Below, in pieces: positions 1-7,774 of a stretch of DNA of 64,000 nucleotides (position 1 is its first letter; each line of letters opens with the position of its first letter). The notes under the pieces are model-generated. The model was not told the DNA's origin and made no database searches. It saw only the letters and a list, made by a program, of their open reading frames with translations. Source of the DNA: Mycolicibacter engbaekii (GTDB lineage: Bacteria > Actinomycetota > Actinomycetes > Mycobacteriales > Mycobacteriaceae); assembly GCF_002101585.1 (NCBI RefSeq), contig NZ_LQOT01000044.1, forward strand, positions 1 through 64,000, in the 5' to 3' direction. Both the position numbers and the translations under genes were made by a program.

Positions 1-48
1 CAGGTTTCCACTGAGGACTTCCAGGACGGCCACACGCGCTTTGGACAT
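1..48 (-). CDS. IS481-family transposase, N-terminal fragment (runs off the window)
   Basis: ATG at 48 opens a minus-strand frame reading MSKARVAVLEVLSGNL up to the window edge. This matches what I remember of the N-terminus of IS481-type transposases, which begin with a helix-turn-helix that binds the element ends before the DDE catalytic domain. Only 16 residues are visible, so intactness cannot be judged. The flanking TGTCACCTATG repeats support the call. Confidence 0.6.
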   Translation of the reverse strand, partial: MSKARVAVLEVLSGNL

Positions 49-145
49 GACCCATGACTGTCACCTATGACGCGGCTTATCGACCATCACTGCAGATGTC
101 ACCCATGTCCCGACTCATCTGTCACCTATGTCATGAACTCACACA
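1..145 (-). mobile_element. End of an IS481-like insertion sequence, cut by the window edge
   Basis: On the minus strand this stretch holds the first 16 codons of a transposase-like gene (48..1), preceded by about 100 bp that repeat the motif TGTCACCYATG (near 60, 98 and 119). Sub-terminal repeats of this kind, followed by a short HTH transposase, are typical of IS481-family element ends. The outer tip is placed near 145, where the reverse strand reads TGTGTGAGTTCATGAC; this boundary is a guess because the other end and the target duplication lie outside the window. Confidence 0.6.
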
Positions 146-193
146 CCTCCGCCACCGCCATGAGTCGGCTGCGTTTTGCGCTCACCCCCTCCC

Positions 194-254
194 GTTGACT
201 CTGCGTCCACCAGGCATCCCACTCGGACTTCTGCCTGGTGAGCGCAGAGTCAAC
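194..254. terminator. Long near-perfect hairpin directly after lipE
   Basis: Arms of 23 nt (194-216 and 232-254) pair with two non-Watson-Crick positions around a 15-nt loop. The outer arm reads GTTGACTCTGCG. It begins three bases beyond the lipE stop codon and so probably terminates lipE transcription. There is no U-tract, which is common for proposed mycobacterial terminators. It could instead be one copy of a dispersed palindromic repeat, given similar structures elsewhere in the window. Confidence 0.5.
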
Positions 255-256
255 GC

Positions 257-1492
257 TTAAGAGCGGGGGATCTGTGCGGTGATGGTGTTCATCAACGCGC
301 TATAGCGTTTGACCTCCGGATCCTGCCCGGGCTTGCCGCTGGAGATCAGCCCGGCCGACAGGCCGCGCTCGGGGTCGGTCCAGATGGCGCAGTTGACCAG
401 CCCGAGATGCCCGAACGCGGCGGGGGCACCGCGGCCGAACGGCCCGAACCGCTCCGAGCCCAACATGAATCCGGTGCCCCAGCGCAGCGGTGCCAGTCCC
501 GTCGCCACGTCCGGGCGCAGCCGTCGGCACTGCGCGGTGGCGGCCCGCAGGGTCTGCGGCGCCAGCACCCGCACTCCGTCGAGTTCGCCACCGCGGCGCC
601 AGATCTCGGCGAACCGGGACAGCTCGAACGCGGTGGAGATGGTGTTCGACGACGGCACCACCGTGGTGAGGAAGAACTCGCTGTTGGTGACCGGAATGAT
701 CTCGTGCACCGAGCCGCCGATCGCCTTGCGGAACACCGCAACCGCCGCGCCCGCAGGTTGGCTGCCGGTCGCATGACTGGGCGCCACCCGTGGAATGTCT
801 TGCGGTGCAACACCGTAATTGGTCCACCGGAAGCCCAGCGGATCCAGGATCTCCGTTGCCAGGATCTCCCGGATGTCCCGGCCGGTGGCGGCCCGCACAA
901 TCTCGCGGGTCAACGGGCCCCAGGTCAGCGCGTGGTACATGTGCAGCAGCCCGGGGCGGTACAACGGTCGCAGTTTGGCCAGCTGCGCCTGGGCATACTC
1001 GGGGTCGTCGGCGCGGTTCAGGTCGGGCTTGGGACCCGTTGCCAGCGGAACTCCGGCGCTGTGCGTCATCACGTGCCGAATGGTGGTGCGGTGCTTGCCA
1101 TGACTGGTGTAGCCCGGCAGGTAGTCGCAGACCTTGTCGTCCAGCGCGAAGGCGCCGCGCTCGGCCAGCATGTGCATCACGGTGCTGGTGATGGCCTTGG
1201 CGGTCGAATACACGCAGAACGGGGTGTCGACGCCGACCGGAATCCGTTCGGCGTCCGCGGGGTCGTCCGGGCCATTGCCCCACCCGTGCCCGATCGCGCG
1301 GTTGAGCACCACGCGGCCGTTGTGGCGCAGACACAACTGGATGGCCGGGTGCAGGCCGCCGGCATACCAGTGCCGGGCCGCCTGCCAGATCCGCTCCACG
1401 GCAGCCGGGTCGATACCGGAGTGGTCCTCGTCGCCGACAGCGGTGACGGTGTCGAGATCGGTGGGGACGCGGATGGCGCCCTGGGGTGTCAT
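257..1492 (-). CDS. lipE: Serine beta-lactamase-fold esterase (LipE-like)
   Basis: The 411-residue protein belongs to the beta-lactamase/class C esterase family, which hydrolyses esters or short acyl chains through a serine nucleophile. The SxxK motif STAK lies at residues 96-99, preceded by a typical beta-lactamase N-terminal layout and followed by a conserved HxxTHSAG-type segment. No signal peptide is visible, so it is probably cytoplasmic. Next to echA21 and hisC2 it matches the position of M. tuberculosis lipE (Rv3775). The substrate is not predictable. It is 32 bp downstream of the thioesterase gene and could be co-transcribed with it. Confidence 0.8.
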   Translation of the reverse strand: MTPQGAIRVPTDLDTVTAVGDEDHSGIDPAAVERIWQAARHWYAGGLHPAIQLCLRHNGRVVLNRAIGHGWGNGPDDPADAERIPVGVDTPFCVYSTAKAITSTVMHMLAERGAFALDDKVCDYLPGYTSHGKHRTTIRHVMTHSAGVPLATGPKPDLNRADDPEYAQAQLAKLRPLYRPGLLHMYHALTWGPLTREIVRAATGRDIREILATEILDPLGFRWTNYGVAPQDIPRVAPSHATGSQPAGAAVAVFRKAIGGSVHEIIPVTNSEFFLTTVVPSSNTISTAFELSRFAEIWRRGGELDGVRVLAPQTLRAATAQCRRLRPDVATGLAPLRWGTGFMLGSERFGPFGRGAPAAFGHLGLVNCAIWTDPERGLSAGLISSGKPGQDPEVKRYSALMNTITAQIPRS

Positions 1493-1524
1493 GTCGCCAG
1501 GTTACGTGGGCGGGCCGGCGGGCC

Positions 1525-2397
1525 TCAGCGCCGTGCCCCGCGGCCGAAATAGAGTTCCTGCGTCGCCAGGCACACCAGCTGCCCCGCCCGGTTGTACATG
1601 GTCGAGGTGGTCAGACCGCGCCCGGCGATGCCGCTGGGCGTGAACTGATCCGAAAGCACCCAGTCACCCAGGTCGACGGGGCGTTGAAACCACAGCGCGT
1701 GGTCGATCAGAGCATTGAAGGTGCTGGCCTGGTCGGTGCGTCGCATGGCCAGCGCCGCCTCGACCATCTTCGTTCCGGACAGGTAGGTCAGCAGGGCGCT
1801 GTGCATCACCGGATCTGCGGGCACCGCCTCCACCGGCTTCCACCACATCCGCAGCCGGGGCGACGGCTGGCCGCTGTGCGCTGCCAGGCGCGGCGGCGTG
1901 TCGACATAGCGCACGTCGAACGGGTGGGGCTGCACCCAGTAGCCGCCCAGTTCTTCGGCGAAGGCCGCGTGTTGTTGCTGCGCGGTCGGCAGCGACTCCG
2001 GCTCGGGGACTGCCGGCATCGGCTGCTGGTACTCAGGGGCGTCGACGGCCGTGGTGAACGACGACAGCACTTCCAGCAGGATCTGGCCGTCCTGGCGGGC
2101 GGTGACCTGCCGCGTCGACAGCGTGCCGCCGTCGCGGGCGACCTCGACGTGCAGGTCGACCGGGCGCCGCGCATCCCCGGCCCGCAGGTAGTAGACGTGC
2201 ATGCTGTGCGGCACCCGGTCCGGCGCGGTCCGGCTGGCCGCGATCAGCGCCTGACCGGCGATATGCCCGCCGACGATGTGGTGGGCGGGATTGTCCATTT
2301 GGGTGGCCACGAAGTGTTCGTCGTCGCGCCGGTCGACGTCAAGGGTGGCGATGATGTCGGCCAGCTCCGGTTGACGGTGCGGCATCCGGTCGGTCAT
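1525..2397 (-). CDS. Acyl-CoA thioesterase II (TesB-like)
   Basis: This 290-residue protein looks like a double-hotdog TesB thioesterase that hydrolyses acyl-CoA to free acid and CoA. The N-terminal half has the conserved DNPAHHIVGGHIAGQAL stretch and a HVYYLRAGD segment. The C-terminal half has DHALWFQRP, a typical TesB active-site region. The ATG at 2397 is chosen because it overlaps the stop of the upstream SMR gene by four bases (ATGA), showing translational coupling. The run echA21-SMR-thioesterase-lipE suggests acyl-CoA or ester catabolism. It is not one of the usual M. tuberculosis tesB loci. Confidence 0.85.
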   Translation of the reverse strand: MTDRMPHRQPELADIIATLDVDRRDDEHFVATQMDNPAHHIVGGHIAGQALIAASRTAPDRVPHSMHVYYLRAGDARRPVDLHVEVARDGGTLSTRQVTARQDGQILLEVLSSFTTAVDAPEYQQPMPAVPEPESLPTAQQQHAAFAEELGGYWVQPHPFDVRYVDTPPRLAAHSGQPSPRLRMWWKPVEAVPADPVMHSALLTYLSGTKMVEAALAMRRTDQASTFNALIDHALWFQRPVDLGDWVLSDQFTPSGIAGRGLTTSTMYNRAGQLVCLATQELYFGRGARR

Positions 2398-2717
2398 GTG
2401 TGTGCGCCGATCTCCAGCAGGTAGACCCCCGCGCCGATCAGCACCACGCCACCGGCCATCGTCGGGGTGAACGGATCGTCGAACAGGAACCGGGCCAGCA
2501 CCGCGGTCAGCGTCAGCCCGACGCCCGACCACACTCCGTAGGCCACACCCACCGGGACGCCCCGTTTGAGCACCATGGCCAGCAGCACAAACGACACCAC
2601 GTAGCCCACGGCGACCGGCAGCGCCCACTGCCATCGGCTGAAGCCGTCGGAGGCGCGTAGCGACAGCGTCCCGGCAACCTCGAACCCGATTGCGCCGAGC
2701 AGCAGCAGCCAGGCCAT
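2394..2717 (-). CDS. Small multidrug resistance (SMR/EmrE-type) membrane protein
   Basis: A 107-residue protein with four predicted membrane helices. It has family landmarks: a short helix 1 with a Glu (GAIGFEVAGTLSLRASDG), the GxAYGVWSGVG segment in helix 3, and a GVVLIGAGVYLLEIG final helix. SMR proteins are dimeric proton antiporters for cationic or guanidinium-like compounds. Its ATG shares one base with the echA21 stop (TGATG), and its own stop overlaps the thioesterase start, so all three are translated together. Placement between two acyl-CoA enzymes is unusual. The substrate is unknown. Confidence 0.85.
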   Translation of the reverse strand: MAWLLLLGAIGFEVAGTLSLRASDGFSRWQWALPVAVGYVVSFVLLAMVLKRGVPVGVAYGVWSGVGLTLTAVLARFLFDDPFTPTMAGGVVLIGAGVYLLEIGAHT

Positions 2718-3541
2718 CACTCGCCGGTGAAATGCGGCTTGCGTTTGCCCATCATGGCGCCGATACCCTCCAGCAGGTCCTTCGACGCCAGGAAGGCCGA
2801 GTTCCAGGCCGCGACGTAACGCAGGCTGGCCGACACCCGATCGGTGCGCTGCTGATCCAGCACGTCTTTGATGCCGTTGATCGTCAACGGCGGGTTCGCG
2901 GCGATCTCGGCAGCGGTCGCGTGCGCGGCGGCCAGGCTGGCCTCGGCGTCGGGGTAGACATCGTTGACCAGGCCGATCTTCTCCGCCCGTGCCGCGTCGA
3001 TGTCCTTGCCCGTCAGCGCGAGTTCGCGCAGGTGACCGTCGGACAGGATCATCGGCAGCCGCGCCAGGCTCCCGACGTCGGCGACGATCGCCAGCTTGAC
3101 CTCGCGGACGCTGAATTTGGCGTCGGCAGAGGCATAGCGGATGTCGACCGCGGAGATCAGGTCCACCCCGCCGCCGATGCACCAGCCGTGGACCGATGCG
3201 ATGGTCGGCGTGCGGCAGTCGGCCACCGCGGTGATCGAGGCCTGCATGCGCTGCAGGTCGCGGTGGAACTCCGCCCGCGGCCGGGCCAGCGCGCCTTCAG
3301 CCAGCATCGGGGTCATCGTGCCGCCCATGGCGGCCACGTCCAGCCCGTAGCTGAAGTTGTTTCCCGAGCCGGTCAACACGATCGCCCGCACATCCTGGTC
3401 GGCATCGAGTGCGGCGAAGGCCTGCGGCAACTCCGCCCAGAACGCAGGGCCCATCGCGTTGCCCTTGCCCGGCCCGATCAAGGTGACCTGGGCGATGTGG
3501 TCTTTGATCTCTACGGTGAGCGACTCATAGGTCTCGGCCAT
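2717..3541 (-). CDS. echA21: Enoyl-CoA hydratase/isomerase family protein
   Basis: A 274-residue crotonase-fold protein. It has the CoA/oxyanion-hole segment around FSYGLDVAAM (residues 63-72) and the second oxyanion strand HGWCIGGGVDL (118-128). A DIRYAS stretch (from residue 133) follows, as in dienoyl-CoA isomerase-like members, so isomerase rather than hydratase activity is possible. It is first in the minus-strand run with the SMR and thioesterase genes. It diverges from the TIGR03086 gene with only 23 bp between the starts, so transcripts are probably leaderless or nearly so. The position matches M. tuberculosis echA21 (Rv3774). Confidence 0.85.
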   Translation of the reverse strand: MAETYESLTVEIKDHIAQVTLIGPGKGNAMGPAFWAELPQAFAALDADQDVRAIVLTGSGNNFSYGLDVAAMGGTMTPMLAEGALARPRAEFHRDLQRMQASITAVADCRTPTIASVHGWCIGGGVDLISAVDIRYASADAKFSVREVKLAIVADVGSLARLPMILSDGHLRELALTGKDIDAARAEKIGLVNDVYPDAEASLAAAHATAAEIAANPPLTINGIKDVLDQQRTDRVSASLRYVAAWNSAFLASKDLLEGIGAMMGKRKPHFTGE

Positions 3542-3564
3542 ACCACAGACCGTAGCGTGGTCAT

Positions 3565-4140
3565 ATGGCCTCCGATCTGCGACCCGGTCCCAACGATCCG
3601 CCAGCCGACGAGCTCGCCGCCGCCGAAGCCGCGTGGGCGGTGCTCGAGCAGGTGCTCAGCGGTATCGCCAGCGACCAGTGGTCCAATCCGACACCGTGCT
3701 CGGAGTTCGACGTGGCGCAGCTGACCGAGCATCTGCTGCGCTCCGTCACCCTGCTCGGCGGCGTGGCGGGCGCGCAGTTCGGGACCGGCGACCCCGGCGA
3801 GACGCTCGCTGCGCGAGTCGGCGCGAAGGCCCGGCCCACCCTGGACGCCTGGCAACGCCGCGGGCTGGACGCAACCGTGACGATCGGCGAGCACGAGCTG
3901 CCGGCGCGGGTCGCGGCCGGAATTCTGTCGGTGGAATTCCTGGTGCACGCTTGGGACTACGCGGAGGCCACCGGCCGCGGCGTGGACGCCGGCGAGCCGC
4001 TGGCGGAGTACGTGCTGGGCTTGGCCCGCGCGATCATCACCCCGCAGGGCCGGGTGCAGGCGGGGTTCGACGAGCCTGTCGCGGTCGCCGACACCGAACC
4101 GGCCTTACGCCGGCTCCTCGCTTTCACCGGCCGGTCATAG
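3565..4140 (+). CDS. TIGR03086 family (DinB/mycothiol-isomerase-like) protein
   Basis: A 191-residue protein whose N-terminal half has the DinB/MDMPI-type pattern: an Asp/Trp-rich TPCSEFDVAQLTEHLL helix and a later EFLVHAWDYAEATG helix. The His residues (about 52 and 132) and acidic residues could bind a metal. TIGR03086 members are common in actinobacteria and are thought to use or protect mycothiol-linked chemistry, but the reaction is unproven. The ATG lies 23 bp from divergent echA21. The position matches Rv3773c. Confidence 0.75.
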   Translation: MASDLRPGPNDPPADELAAAEAAWAVLEQVLSGIASDQWSNPTPCSEFDVAQLTEHLLRSVTLLGGVAGAQFGTGDPGETLAARVGAKARPTLDAWQRRGLDATVTIGEHELPARVAAGILSVEFLVHAWDYAEATGRGVDAGEPLAEYVLGLARAIITPQGRVQAGFDEPVAVADTEPALRRLLAFTGRS

Positions 4141-4196
4141 CCTCGCCACCTGCGCGCCAGCCGCCTGTCGCCCACGCCGTCTACCGTGGGGGACAC

Positions 4197-5156
4197 ATGA
4201 ACGTCACGGGGTGGGTTTGGGGGCTGACCGTCGTCGGCCTGGTGGGGCTCGTGGTTTTCGACTTCGTCTTCCACGTGCGGGAACCGCACGTCCCGACGCT
4301 GCGGGAAGCCGCGATCTGGTCGGCCGGCTACGTCGGCATCGCGGTGGCCTTCGGGCTCGGCCTGCTCGTGTTCGGCGGGGGCGTCGCCGCCTCGGAGTAC
4401 TTCGCCGGCTACATCACCGAAAAGGCCCTCTCGGTCGACAACCTCTTCGTCTTCCTGGTCATCATCACCTCGTTCGGTGTTCCCCGCGAACAGCAGCAGA
4501 AGGTGCTGCTGTTCGGGATCACGCTCTCCCTGGTCGCCCGGACCGGCTTCATCTTCCTCGGAGCCGCCCTGATCAGCACCTTCTCCTGGGCTTTCTACTT
4601 CTTCGGGCTGATCCTGCTGCTCACGGCCCGCAAAATGCTGCAGTCGGGCCGGCGCGAAGCGTCGCACCAGGCCCATGCCGGCGTCGTCCGGTTGGCCCGA
4701 AAGGTCGTCGGGGGCCCGATGCTGCTGGTGATGATCGCCATCGCCGGCACTGACGTGATCTTCGCCCTCGACTCGATCCCGGCGATATTCGGGCTCACCC
4801 AGCACACCTACATCGTGTTCACCGCCACCGCGTTCTCACTGCTGGGCCTGCGGCAGCTCTACTTCTTGATCGACGGCCTGCTCGACCGGCTCGTCTACCT
4901 GTCCCAGGGCCTGTCGGTGATCCTCGGGTTCATCGGGGTGAAGCTGATCCTGCACGCGCTGCACGACAACAACCTGCCGATCATCAACGGCGGCAGACCG
5001 GTCGGCGTCATCGAGATCGGCACCGGGCCGTCACTGCTGGTGATCCTGGGCGTACTGATCGTCACCGTCGTCGCGTCGTTGGGCCACCGACGGGAAGCGC
5101 GGGACGCACATCGCAGTGCGACCGGGCGCCATCCAGAGCTTGCGCGGCGGCGCTGA
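4197..5156 (+). CDS. TerC/Alx family integral membrane protein
   Basis: This 319-residue protein has seven to nine membrane helices and TerC hallmarks: EYFAGYITEKALSVDNLFVF (about residues 65-85) and AGTDVIFALDSIPAIF (about 182-197). The acidic residues in both motifs are thought to carry metal ions. Family members such as Alx and MeeF-type proteins export Mn2+ or act in metal homeostasis, and older names link them to tellurite resistance. ATG at 4197 follows GTGGGGGACAC, a weak SD. No Mn riboswitch was recognised in the 56 bp upstream. Confidence 0.85.
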   Translation: MNVTGWVWGLTVVGLVGLVVFDFVFHVREPHVPTLREAAIWSAGYVGIAVAFGLGLLVFGGGVAASEYFAGYITEKALSVDNLFVFLVIITSFGVPREQQQKVLLFGITLSLVARTGFIFLGAALISTFSWAFYFFGLILLLTARKMLQSGRREASHQAHAGVVRLARKVVGGPMLLVMIAIAGTDVIFALDSIPAIFGLTQHTYIVFTATAFSLLGLRQLYFLIDGLLDRLVYLSQGLSVILGFIGVKLILHALHDNNLPIINGGRPVGVIEIGTGPSLLVILGVLIVTVVASLGHRREARDAHRSATGRHPELARRR

Positions 5157-5180
5157 CTCCCTGATCGCCGCCCAACGGCT

Positions 5181-5369
5181 TTACCGGCGGTCGCCCTCGG
5201 TGTCGTCGAAAAACCGCCACTGGCCGTCGAGGTCGACTTCCATCCGCCACCCCAATTCGGTGTTGTCGGCCTTGACGTCGACAAACCAGGCGTGCGCGTC
5301 TTCGGCGCTGGCGATGTCTTTGGTGTCCACGACTTCGCCCTGTGGGTCCAGTACTCGATAGGTTGACAT
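5181..5369 (-). CDS. Conserved small hypothetical protein (62 aa)
   Basis: ATG at 5369 gives a 62-residue acidic, soluble protein starting MSTYRVLDPQGEVVDTKD and containing an aromatic/acidic core (AWFVDVKADN, GWRMEVDLDGQW). Codon use and composition are like real genes here. It resembles small actinobacterial proteins with an alternating beta pattern, possibly a tiny beta-sheet domain, but I do not recognise a named family. It lies convergent to terC and 70 bp downstream of the DUF4334 gene. Confidence 0.65.
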   Translation of the reverse strand: MSTYRVLDPQGEVVDTKDIASAEDAHAWFVDVKADNTELGWRMEVDLDGQWRFFDDTEGDRR

Positions 5370-5439
5370 GCGTTGGGGGTTCCCGCACGCCGGCGCGGCG
5401 AATCGTGGTTGTCCGCCGCAATCACGCTTAAGCGCGGCC

Positions 5440-5907
5440 CTACACCCGCTCGAGATAGAAGTAGAAGTACTTGCCGTTGTCCAGCACACCTTTGCCGTTC
5501 ATGATGCCCAGCACGGTGTCCTGGTCGATCCGCTTGAAGTGATCATGCGTGGGCTGGCCGTCGTAGACCATGGTCGCCACCACCTCGCCGCGGAACTCCT
5601 CGGCCCACAGGCTCGCCTCGCCCTTGCCGAGCTTGACGTTGGAGAACTTGTTGCCGTCGTCGTCCAGGCACACCAGCGGCTGCACATCGGTCACCGAGTT
5701 GAAGGTCTTGCCGAACCACCGGGCCTTTTCCAGCAGGCCGTTCATCCGATGGCCGGTGACGAACTCCCCGCCGCGCCACTCGCCGATCATCTGGTCGAGG
5801 GTGGCCGGCGGCAGCAGCGCCCAGAACTCGTCGATCTCGGCGTCGGGGATCTGCCCGGTGCGTTCCCGCAGGGCGCGGAAGGTGGTGCGGGCCTGTTCTT
5901 CGTTCAT
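5440..5907 (-). CDS. DUF4334 (GXWXG) domain protein
   Basis: A 155-residue protein with an N-terminal GEWRGGEFVTGH segment (the GxWxG domain) and a C-terminal DUF4334 part ending in GKYFYFYLERV. The fold is predicted to be a small lipocalin-like beta barrel; ligand and role are unknown. ATG at 5907 is preferred over the in-frame ATG at 5916, because GAAAGG (5923-5918) sits 10 nt before it but only 1 nt before the other. It is 23 bp downstream of the SRPBCC gene, probably in the hisC2 transcript. Confidence 0.75.
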   Translation of the reverse strand: MNEEQARTTFRALRERTGQIPDAEIDEFWALLPPATLDQMIGEWRGGEFVTGHRMNGLLEKARWFGKTFNSVTDVQPLVCLDDDGNKFSNVKLGKGEASLWAEEFRGEVVATMVYDGQPTHDHFKRIDQDTVLGIMNGKGVLDNGKYFYFYLERV

Positions 5908-5930
5908 CGTCGACATTCCTTTCAGGCCTT

Positions 5931-6344
5931 TCAGGAGGCCTTGTTCACGGCCCGCTTGAGGCCGAACAGCAGAGCGTGGGACAGCACCGTGGCGATCCCG
6001 GGCAGCCGATTGTCGGCGCTGACCGTGTAGCGGATCTCGGTTCCGGATCCCGTCGACCGCAGAGCCACCTCGCCGACGTAGTTGCGGAACGGGATACCCG
6101 ACACGCCCCGGTAGCTCAGCCGCTGTTCGGGCTCGAACGCGATGATCTCCTCCACCAGCGGCGCCATCCCCGGCACGGCCTGGATGCGACGCTGGGCGCC
6201 GACGCCGTTGGGTGCCGGGGTTCCCGGCGCGATCACGGTGATCTTCAGTCCGGGAGCCCAGCCGGACATGCCCTCGTAGTCGGTGAGAACCGTCCACACG
6301 TCGGCCGCGGATGCGGTGACGGTGGCAGTCGCGGTCCCGTGCAT
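5931..6344 (-). CDS. SRPBCC (START-like) family protein
   Basis: The 137-residue protein has a polyketide-cyclase/START-type pattern: VTASAADVWTVLTDYEGMSGWAPG at the N-terminus, central beta strands, and a long C-terminal helix (ATVLSHALLFGLKRAVNK). Such proteins bind hydrophobic ligands in a deep cavity. A strong SD (GAGGAGG) precedes the ATG by about 6 nt. It begins 10 bp after the hisC2 stop, so the two genes are likely one transcript, followed by the DUF4334 gene. Confidence 0.8.
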   Translation of the reverse strand: MHGTATATVTASAADVWTVLTDYEGMSGWAPGLKITVIAPGTPAPNGVGAQRRIQAVPGMAPLVEEIIAFEPEQRLSYRGVSGIPFRNYVGEVALRSTGSGTEIRYTVSADNRLPGIATVLSHALLFGLKRAVNKAS

Positions 6345-6354
6345 AAGTTCCTCC

Positions 6355-7413
6355 TCAGCGGTACGTCTGTGCGAACCGTAACAGCGCGTCGTTCTCCTCG
6401 GGCGCGCCGATGGTGACCCGGACGCCGTCCTGCCCGTAGGGGCGGACCACGATGGCCGCCGCTGCGGCGGCGGCCACGAAATCACCGGTGCGTTCGGCCA
6501 GCGGCAGCCACACGAAGTTGGACTGCGAATCGGGCAGGGCGAACCCGGTCGCACGCAGTGCGGCGGCAACCCGGGCGCGTTCGGCCACCACCGCGTCGGT
6601 GCGGGCCATCAGCTCGTCGGCGGCGTCCAGCGAGGCGATGCCGGCGACCTGCGCCACGCTGGAGACCGTGAACGGCACGTAGACCTTGCCCAGCGCGGTG
6701 ATGATCTCCGGATCGCCGACCGCATAGCCCAGGCGCAGGCCGGCCAGCCCGTAGGCTTTCGAGAAGGTCCGCAGCACAACTACATTCGGGTACTGGCGGA
6801 CCAGACCCAGGCTGTCGGGAACCAGGCCGTCGCGAATGTACTCCACGTAGGCCTCGTCGATGGCGACCAGAACGTGCGAGGGCACCGCGGCGACGAACCG
6901 GGCCAGCGCGGCGGGGTCGACCACGGTGGAGGTCGGGTTGTTGGGATTGCACACGAAGATCAGCCGCGTGCGGTCGGTGATGGCGGCCAGCATCGCGTCC
7001 AGGTCGTAGGTGTGCTCGCGCAGGGGCACCTGCACCGGCACAGCGCCGGCGGTGCGCACCTGCAGGGGGTAGATCTCGAAGCTGCGCCAGCCGAACACCA
7101 CCTCGTCGCCCGCGCCGGCGGTGATCTGGATGAGTTGCTGGCACAGGCTCACCGACCCGCAGCCCGCGGCGACGTGTTCCGGACCGAAACCGACGTGCTC
7201 GGCCAGGCGGGCGCGCAGGGCGGCGTAGCCGTTGTCGGGGTAGCGGTTGGTGTTGGCCAGGGCGGCCTCGACGGCCTTGACCACGCTGGGCAGCGGACCC
7301 AACACCGTCTCGTTGCTGGCGAGTTTGATCGAGCCCGGGACCGTCTTGCCCTCGACGTAGGCTGGCAGAGCGGCCATCTCGGGGCGCAGTCTGGCGGTCA
7401 CGGACCACAGCAT
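6355..7413 (-). CDS. hisC2: Aromatic/histidinol-phosphate aminotransferase HisC2
   Basis: This fold-type I PLP aminotransferase has 352 residues from ATG 7413, or 348 from GTG 7401, which aligns better with what I recall of M. tuberculosis HisC2. The PLP-binding lysine is in FSKAYGLAGLRLGY (Lys219 from the ATG). CNPNNPTST (about 155-163) and IDEAYVEY (about 185-192) are the conserved Asn and Asp/Tyr segments. Homologues (Pat/HisC2) transaminate phenylpyruvate and related aromatics, fitting with tyrA in the same window. It leads an operon with the SRPBCC and DUF4334 genes. Confidence 0.88.
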   Translation of the reverse strand: MLWSVTARLRPEMAALPAYVEGKTVPGSIKLASNETVLGPLPSVVKAVEAALANTNRYPDNGYAALRARLAEHVGFGPEHVAAGCGSVSLCQQLIQITAGAGDEVVFGWRSFEIYPLQVRTAGAVPVQVPLREHTYDLDAMLAAITDRTRLIFVCNPNNPTSTVVDPAALARFVAAVPSHVLVAIDEAYVEYIRDGLVPDSLGLVRQYPNVVVLRTFSKAYGLAGLRLGYAVGDPEIITALGKVYVPFTVSSVAQVAGIASLDAADELMARTDAVVAERARVAAALRATGFALPDSQSNFVWLPLAERTGDFVAAAAAAAIVVRPYGQDGVRVTIGAPEENDALLRFAQTYR

Positions 7414-7488
7414 ATGTGGGCCGTTGCTGGCGTTGTGCCCCGCGGTTTCAGAACTGGGGGAGTGATCCGGTACCCTCAACGAGTTCGA

Positions 7489-7577
7489 GGAGGCGTGCCA
7501 GAGCGGCCGAATGGGACTCACTGCTAATGAGTTGTCCTCTTTACGGGGGACCGGAGGTTCAAATCCTCTCGCCTCCG
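7489..7577 (+). tRNA. tRNA-Ser (anticodon GCT)
   Basis: An 89-nt cloverleaf. Acceptor arms GGAGGCG/CGCCTCC, anticodon stem ACTCA/TGAGT with loop CTGCTAA, a long variable arm typical of serine tRNA, and T arm GGAGG TTCAAAT CCTCT. The discriminator is G and CCA is not encoded. tRNA-Arg(ACG) follows 37 bp later, probably on the same transcript. Confidence 0.95.
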
Positions 7578-7614
7578 CAACGGCCGAGCCTGCTCGACCG
7601 ACAACTGAAGACCG

Positions 7615-7687
7615 GCGCCCGTAGCTCAACGGATAGAGCATCTGACTACGGATCAGAAGGTTGGGGGTTCGAATCCCTTCGGGCGCA
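7615..7687 (+). tRNA. tRNA-Arg (anticodon ACG)
   Basis: A 73-nt cloverleaf with acceptor arms GCGCCCG/CGGGCGC, anticodon stem TCTGA/TCAGA and loop CTACGGA. The A at position 34 would be read as inosine after deamination. A rho-independent terminator begins ten bases downstream, and a degenerate copy of the same tRNA lies about 90 bp further on. Confidence 0.95.
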
Positions 7688-7696
7688 CAAGAAAGA

Positions 7697-7724
7697 CCCC
7701 TCCGACCTGTGTCGGAGGGGTTTT
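7697..7724 (+). terminator. Rho-independent terminator after tRNA-Arg
   Basis: A perfect 10-bp stem (CCCCTCCGAC at 7697-7706 and GTCGGAGGGG at 7711-7720), a 4-nt loop and a TTTT run. It ends the tRNA-Ser/tRNA-Arg transcript. Confidence 0.9.
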
Positions 7725-7774
7725 CTGTGTCCGGGCGCGCCGGTCTCAGACGGGAGCCTGCGTCGACCTGGAGT

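Noticed and set aside
4141..4196. Manganese (yybP-ykoY) riboswitch before terC
   Set aside because: Only 56 bp are available and none of the conserved loops is present.
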